DNA of 64,000 nucleotides from Dugong dugon (Eukaryota; Chordata; Mammalia; Sirenia; Dugongidae): the NCBI GenBank assembly GCA_030035585.1, contig CM057471.1:94985819-95049818 (forward strand). Direction: 5' to 3'. Positions within the stretch are counted from its first letter, which is position 1. Each line of letters opens with the position of its first letter. The notes under the pieces are model-generated. The model saw nothing but the letters and a program-made list of their open reading frames with translations, searched no databases and had not been told where the DNA came from. Positions 45,001 through 51,000 of this stretch are shown here, in pieces. The position numbers and the translations under genes are program-made.

Positions 45001-48000
45001 GAGGCTGGCATCTGAACTGGTCTGCAGGTATGCTTCAGAACAGTTGTGTCATTAGGGTTGGTGTCACCCAGTGCGGTAACTCTTGGTGTCACCATCCCTT
45101 CCATGGACCTCATCTTGTACCAGACCATACAGAATCCTTAGTAATGTTCATTGTCAATTTTAATCATAGAATAGTATGTGATATAGTTGTAAACTGCTTA
45201 AATGTAGTATTTCTTAGATTATATGAATACTAACAACAAAACTGTTCTGTAAAATTTTTTGCTAATTTTATAAAATGATACTTGTGAAGAGTGTTCTTCT
45301 TAGCTCAAGTAGATACATGGGTCTAAATGGGCAGCTTCTGTCTGCAGGTGAGTTGAGAAGGCAGAAAGGGTTAGGAGCTGGTTGAATGGACATGGGGAAT
45401 CAGGGGTAGAAAGGAGGAGTGTGCTGTCACAGTATAGGGACAGCAATTAGGGTCACATAAATAGGGTATATGTATGAATAAATTTTTGTATAAGAGATTA
45501 ACTTGAAATGTAAACTTTCACTTAAACTACAATAAACAGAAAATTTTTTTTTACTAGTTCTAAAATTTTGCTAATAAAAATCTTTCTACATTAGTTAAAA
45601 CATTATTATCTTAGTAACTGAGCAGGAAAAAAAAGAATAACTGAGAGACAAACTATGGCTCTTCAGACTTGGGTATGTGGCAGACATTTTCTCAAAAATA
45701 AGAACCTACAACTTCAAGGAAAACAACTAACAGTATTTGTTGTGAATGATAAAATTCAAGTTTTATGCAAAAATTAGAATTCTGGAAAATATATCTGCCA
45801 CTGTTAGCTTGACAGCTTCCAATCCTTAACATCTTTTCTGATGAGATCAGTGGTGATATTAAAGAATGTGATTTTTTTTGATATTGTATAAGAAATGTGT
45901 CAACCTTTGGAAGATCTGCATAATTTAGTAAACAAGTATTTTCCAAATGACCAATGCACGTTTATTCAAATCATTCATGGATAAAAGATTCATTTGAAGT
46001 ACAAGATACAGGTCATTGGATTTTAACATATAGATTTTAATACAACAAAGTAGTTTGAAATACCAAAATGCAAGTAACTTCTACAAACTACCACTTGTTG
46101 AGTTTTGGTGTAGTATCAAAGAATAGTTCCAATTATCTGAAAAAGTTATTAAAATACTCCACCCTTTTCCAACTACATATCTATATAAGGCTGGATTTCT
46201 TTACTTTCTTCAACTAAAGCAACACATCCCAACAAATTAAATGCAGGAGCAGATATGAAAACCCAGCTGTTTTCTATTAATCTGGATGTTAGTGTTATCT
46301 GCAAAAATGTAAAACCACTCTTCTCACGAAATTTTTTTTGGTTTTGAAAATAGTTATTTTTCACGAAAAGTGTTCTTTATGCTAATATGTAATGGGATTA
46401 TTATTGTTATTTTTAAATAAATTAATAGATATTAGAAAGAAACATGTTAGTTTTAATTTCTAATATAGTAAATAGCAATAGGTATAGCCACATAAGCAAA
46501 AGTTTTCTGGAGGACCTCAATTTTTAAAGTGTGAAGAAGCCCTGAGATCAATAAGCTTCAGAACTGCCACAGTAGAGAATAATACAAATGACTTCTTTCT
46601 AATACACATAAAAAGGTATTGGAATGATGTCTAACCAGAAAGCTATGTTTTTTACTACCATATTTTTACACAAATAATGTGTGCCTTCTACGTTTGTTTG
46701 CCAACCATGCCATCCAAACACAAGGCATTTTCATAGGTGCCACTATGCCAATTTTTTTACATTGCTGTAAAAAATTAGCATAGCACGCTTACAAAAATAC
46801 CTAACGGAGGGAGGGCACAATTGGCAAACAAACGTAGGAGGAGTGCATTATCTGTGTAGAAAAAAACTGACAGAACCATGAAAGTTGAGAACCATGTTAT
46901 TTAAGGAACATCTGAAGGACCATCCATATGCCCGCTAGATTGCAAACTCCATGCAAGAAAGACTAGGTGTGTCTTGTTCTCCACTCTATCCCCAGTCTTA
47001 TGCATTGAACTGTGTCCCCCAAAAATGTATGCCATAAATCCTAACCCCTATACCTATGGTTATAATCCCATTTGGGAATGGGTTTTCTTTCTGAGTTATA
47101 AAAGAGCAGATTGAGCAAGCAACCAATTAGGCAAGCAGAGATGGGGAAAGATAGATGCCATGTGACATGAAGATCACCAAGGAGCCAAGGAACAGAAGAC
47201 GAAAAGAGACAAGGACCTTCCCCCAGAGCCAAAAGAGAAAGCAAGCCTTCCCCTAAAGCCAGCGCCCTGAATTTAGACTTCTAGCCTCCTAAACTGTGAG
47301 AAAATAAATTTCTGCTTGTTAAGGCCACCCACTTGTGGTATTTCTGTTACAGCAGCACTAGATAACTAAAACACCCAGTGACACATAATCTTCATTCACT
47401 GTTTTTTTAATGAAAGGTGGGGAAATGGAATTCTGAAATACATACACACACACACATATACTATACACACATGAACTTGCCTATGTTCCTTAAATATTAT
47501 AAAATATGAAGTGATTTGTTTGTTTTTAAAAAATCTGTACTCAAATCTCAAAGGATAACGTATTTTTTTCCTTTAAGAACCACTGACCCGTAGAGGAAGA
47601 AAAACTCAGTAGAGTATAACTTAATTTCATTTCTGAAATTTTGTTTCTTTTCATCCTCTAAATTACAACCAGGTCTACAACATTCCATTCAACAAACATG
47701 ACAAATTAAGATGCATTTTAACTAAAGGAGAAGGAAGGAGGTGCCAAGAAAGATATGAATTATGAGGAGGAGGCAGTAAGAAAAGAGGAGGTAGAAAGAA
47801 AGTGAGGAAAGGCACACGAGGACACTTCACATATAAACCTTTGTAAAAACTACAATGTCAAAATGACTCTTAGAATTTATGTGTCCAAATAAATCAATTC
47901 TTTAAACAAGTTACTTATAAAAGTGATGTCTAAGTACCTGGCATTTCTTAAGCTCTCTCTTCAGCTGGAGAACAGTAATATGCTGTGGTCCTTCTTCCAC

Positions 48001-51000
48001 ATTTCCAATGCCTCGGTGTCTGAACGAGGTGGGCACTGCCTTCCTCACCTCCTGGGTCATGTTAAACCACTCCTGAAGTTTGTGCTGCTGCTTTTGGTTT
48101 AGTCTGACACCATCTTTTAAGTCCACCAAGAAGGTAAAGGCTTCTTCTATACAATTTTGGTAACCCAGACATTCTCCTTGCAGCTGGGCTACTAGCTCCT
48201 CAAGAGATTGGATTCTATTTTTATCAGGAGTCCCCTCTGAATGGGTCTGGCTAGTCTGGCTGATATTAGCCTGCTGATTTTGCAAAGCTTCTCGAAGCAA
48301 CTTAATCTCAAATTCCATTTCATCCATACGGTCTGATTCAGGGCTGAAGTTTACAGTGGGTTTGTTTCTAATGTTCCGGGCTCTGTTGGCATATTTGAGA
48401 GAATTTAAGGACTCGTCAAAGTCAGAGGAGGATGGGCTCACACATGTGATCATAACAGTCTTGGCACTGCCTCCCAGGGAATCTTTCAGAAGCCTGGTAA
48501 TTTTAGCATCCCTGTATGGAATATGTGAGCTCTTCCTGCGTGGGTCCCCAAGAGCGCTTATTACGTTTCCTAAAGCCAGCAACCCACTGTTGATTTGAAT
48601 GGATTCTTTGAACCGTTCACCTGTATTCCCCGTTTTTGTTACCCTTTCTGATCCAGCCAAATCCACAAAGTGGAACTTGGAAAGGATATGCCGAGGGGAT
48701 TGCCAAGATCCATCTTCAGCTGCCTCCACACTTTTCTCCACTTGACAAATGCTAATGGTAAAAATGGCATGTGATCTACTGGAGTGCTCGTTCATTTGGG
48801 TGGTTCCTGTATGTCTGGCTGCGTTCCCCAACTCCAGGAGGCTTAGCACGTCATCCGCGCTCTCCACCAGGCATTCCTTAGCCCCAACGATCACTTAAAA
48901 TAGCAACAGCAAGTTTTTAACCAAGTTTTGATCAAAATCCAGTACAGTTAACCATACAACAGTTATAATTTGTTAAACAGCCCAACCAACACAGTCCCTT
49001 TAAAGAAATCAATAGTGTTTCAAACAGCAGTAAGGTCAGCAATGTCATTAAATAATTTTAGGTAATCGCTCAAAGGAACTATTTTGACATACAACACTCA
49101 TTTTGACGTTAAATTCTAAACTATGTAATTTTTAAAGCAATCCTGTTTATTTGGAGTCACATATCACACTCAATTCTTTAAAACAGCTGACAAGAGAAAA
49201 ATTCATTATTCTAGCATTCTGATTTGTAAAGTCACTATCTCATACAGCTTTGCATTAAAAGAAATTAGTTTGAGTTTCATTAATATTCAAGCCATCCTTA
49301 GCTTTAAGGTTTTTTTGGTATTATGGAATCATAACCAGTAAGAAATAAATTCAGTACAAATAAAATTGGTTGTTCATTTTTACAGCCTGTATGCCTTACA
49401 TCAGAGTGCAAGGTAAACATCATACGGCAATGCAAAAAAAGAGCAAAAACTTTCTATTTCAACAGAAGAATAAGGACCAAAAATAACATATGATTACTCT
49501 GCATTAATTTATATCCAAAATATTTCAAAAAGGAGTAGATGGGTAACAAAAAACTTTTGGAAATAGTGGTGATGACTATACATGATGAACATAATGTTAC
49601 TGAATTATACATATAAAAAATGTTGACATGGCAAATGTTTATATTTATCTCTCTCAATAAAAAAATTTTAATGGCTAAAATGGCAAATTTTTATTGTATA
49701 TATTTTACCACAATACAATTGAGAAAAAAAGCAGTAGGTGGCAGAGCTGGGATTTGAACCAGTACAGTAAAGCTCCGAAGTCCATGCTCTAATCACAGCA
49801 CCATGCTTCCTCTTTAATCAAACCCTGTCATGTCACTTTTTCTTTGGGGAAAAAAATCACTTTACTTACCTTTTTTCATCACGCCACCTTTTTTAACAAC
49901 CTAGTTCATTTAAAACTCTAAAGTACCTGTACCACAAACAGGCAGTGCTAAAAATATCAGGAATTACAGAACATTACAATATAAGTACGAATCATAGTAA
50001 AACTTCTATTAAAATTTTCTAACGTTAAGCTGAGCACTATGGTTCTCAAACTTAGATGCAAATCACCTGGGAGAAAGTGCCAAAGCTCCCATTTCATACC
50101 AATTAAATCAGAATCTCTAAGAACTAGGGCCCAGAAATCAATAGTTTTTAAAAAGCTTCCCAGGTGATTCTAATTATACAGCAGCCAGGGTCAACACCAC
50201 TGTTTTACACAGTGGTACTAAATCAATATGTCATGTAAATGCATTTTAGTTGTGAGTGGGACATTATATATAAAACAGATGGCAATTTGTCTTAAGACAA
50301 TTTGTTATATCCTTCCAAAATTTTTGCAGGATTGATATCAGCTATGGAATATTTCGATCATCAAGTTTATCAGGAGTGGTAGGGTATATTCTGTACTGTT
50401 TGACTGATTTACAATAAATGGATATTATTTTTGTAATTTTTTTATAAAAAGATAAAAACATTCATTACATTCCGTAAGATACAGAAGCTTAAAACATCAC
50501 TCTGAATTCTATCCAGAAAAGATAAACTGTACTCAATTATCTAATAAAATCATAAACTACCACGTATGCTTTCTTTCTAAAAAAACAAAACAAAATAAAC
50601 CCCAATTTCTTCAAACATCCAGAAATGCCAGAGCCCCCAGGACAGAGCTTGTAAGGATGCAAAATTTACTACTCTCTGCAGGCTGCTATCTGAATGGTAA
50701 TAACCATCTTCCGGATCTGTAGTGGTGTGGTGGTTAAGAGCTAACCAAAAGGTTGGCAGTTTGAATCCACCAGCTGCTCCTTAGAAAACCCTAGGGGACA
50801 GTTCTACTCTGTCCTATAGGGTCGCTATGAGTCGGACTCGACCCCATGCCAATGGTTTTTTTAACATTCTTTTCTATTGTTTTTTGCCTTCGGGTCAATT
50901 CTGACTCATACAGACCCTATATGACAGGGTACAACTGCCCCAGAGGGCTTCCTAGGCCGTAATCTTAACAGGAACAGATCGCCAGGTCTCTTCTCTTGTG

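Noticed and set aside
48356..48598. 80-codon + strand frame
   Set aside because: It is an antisense shadow of the KIF27 motor exon.
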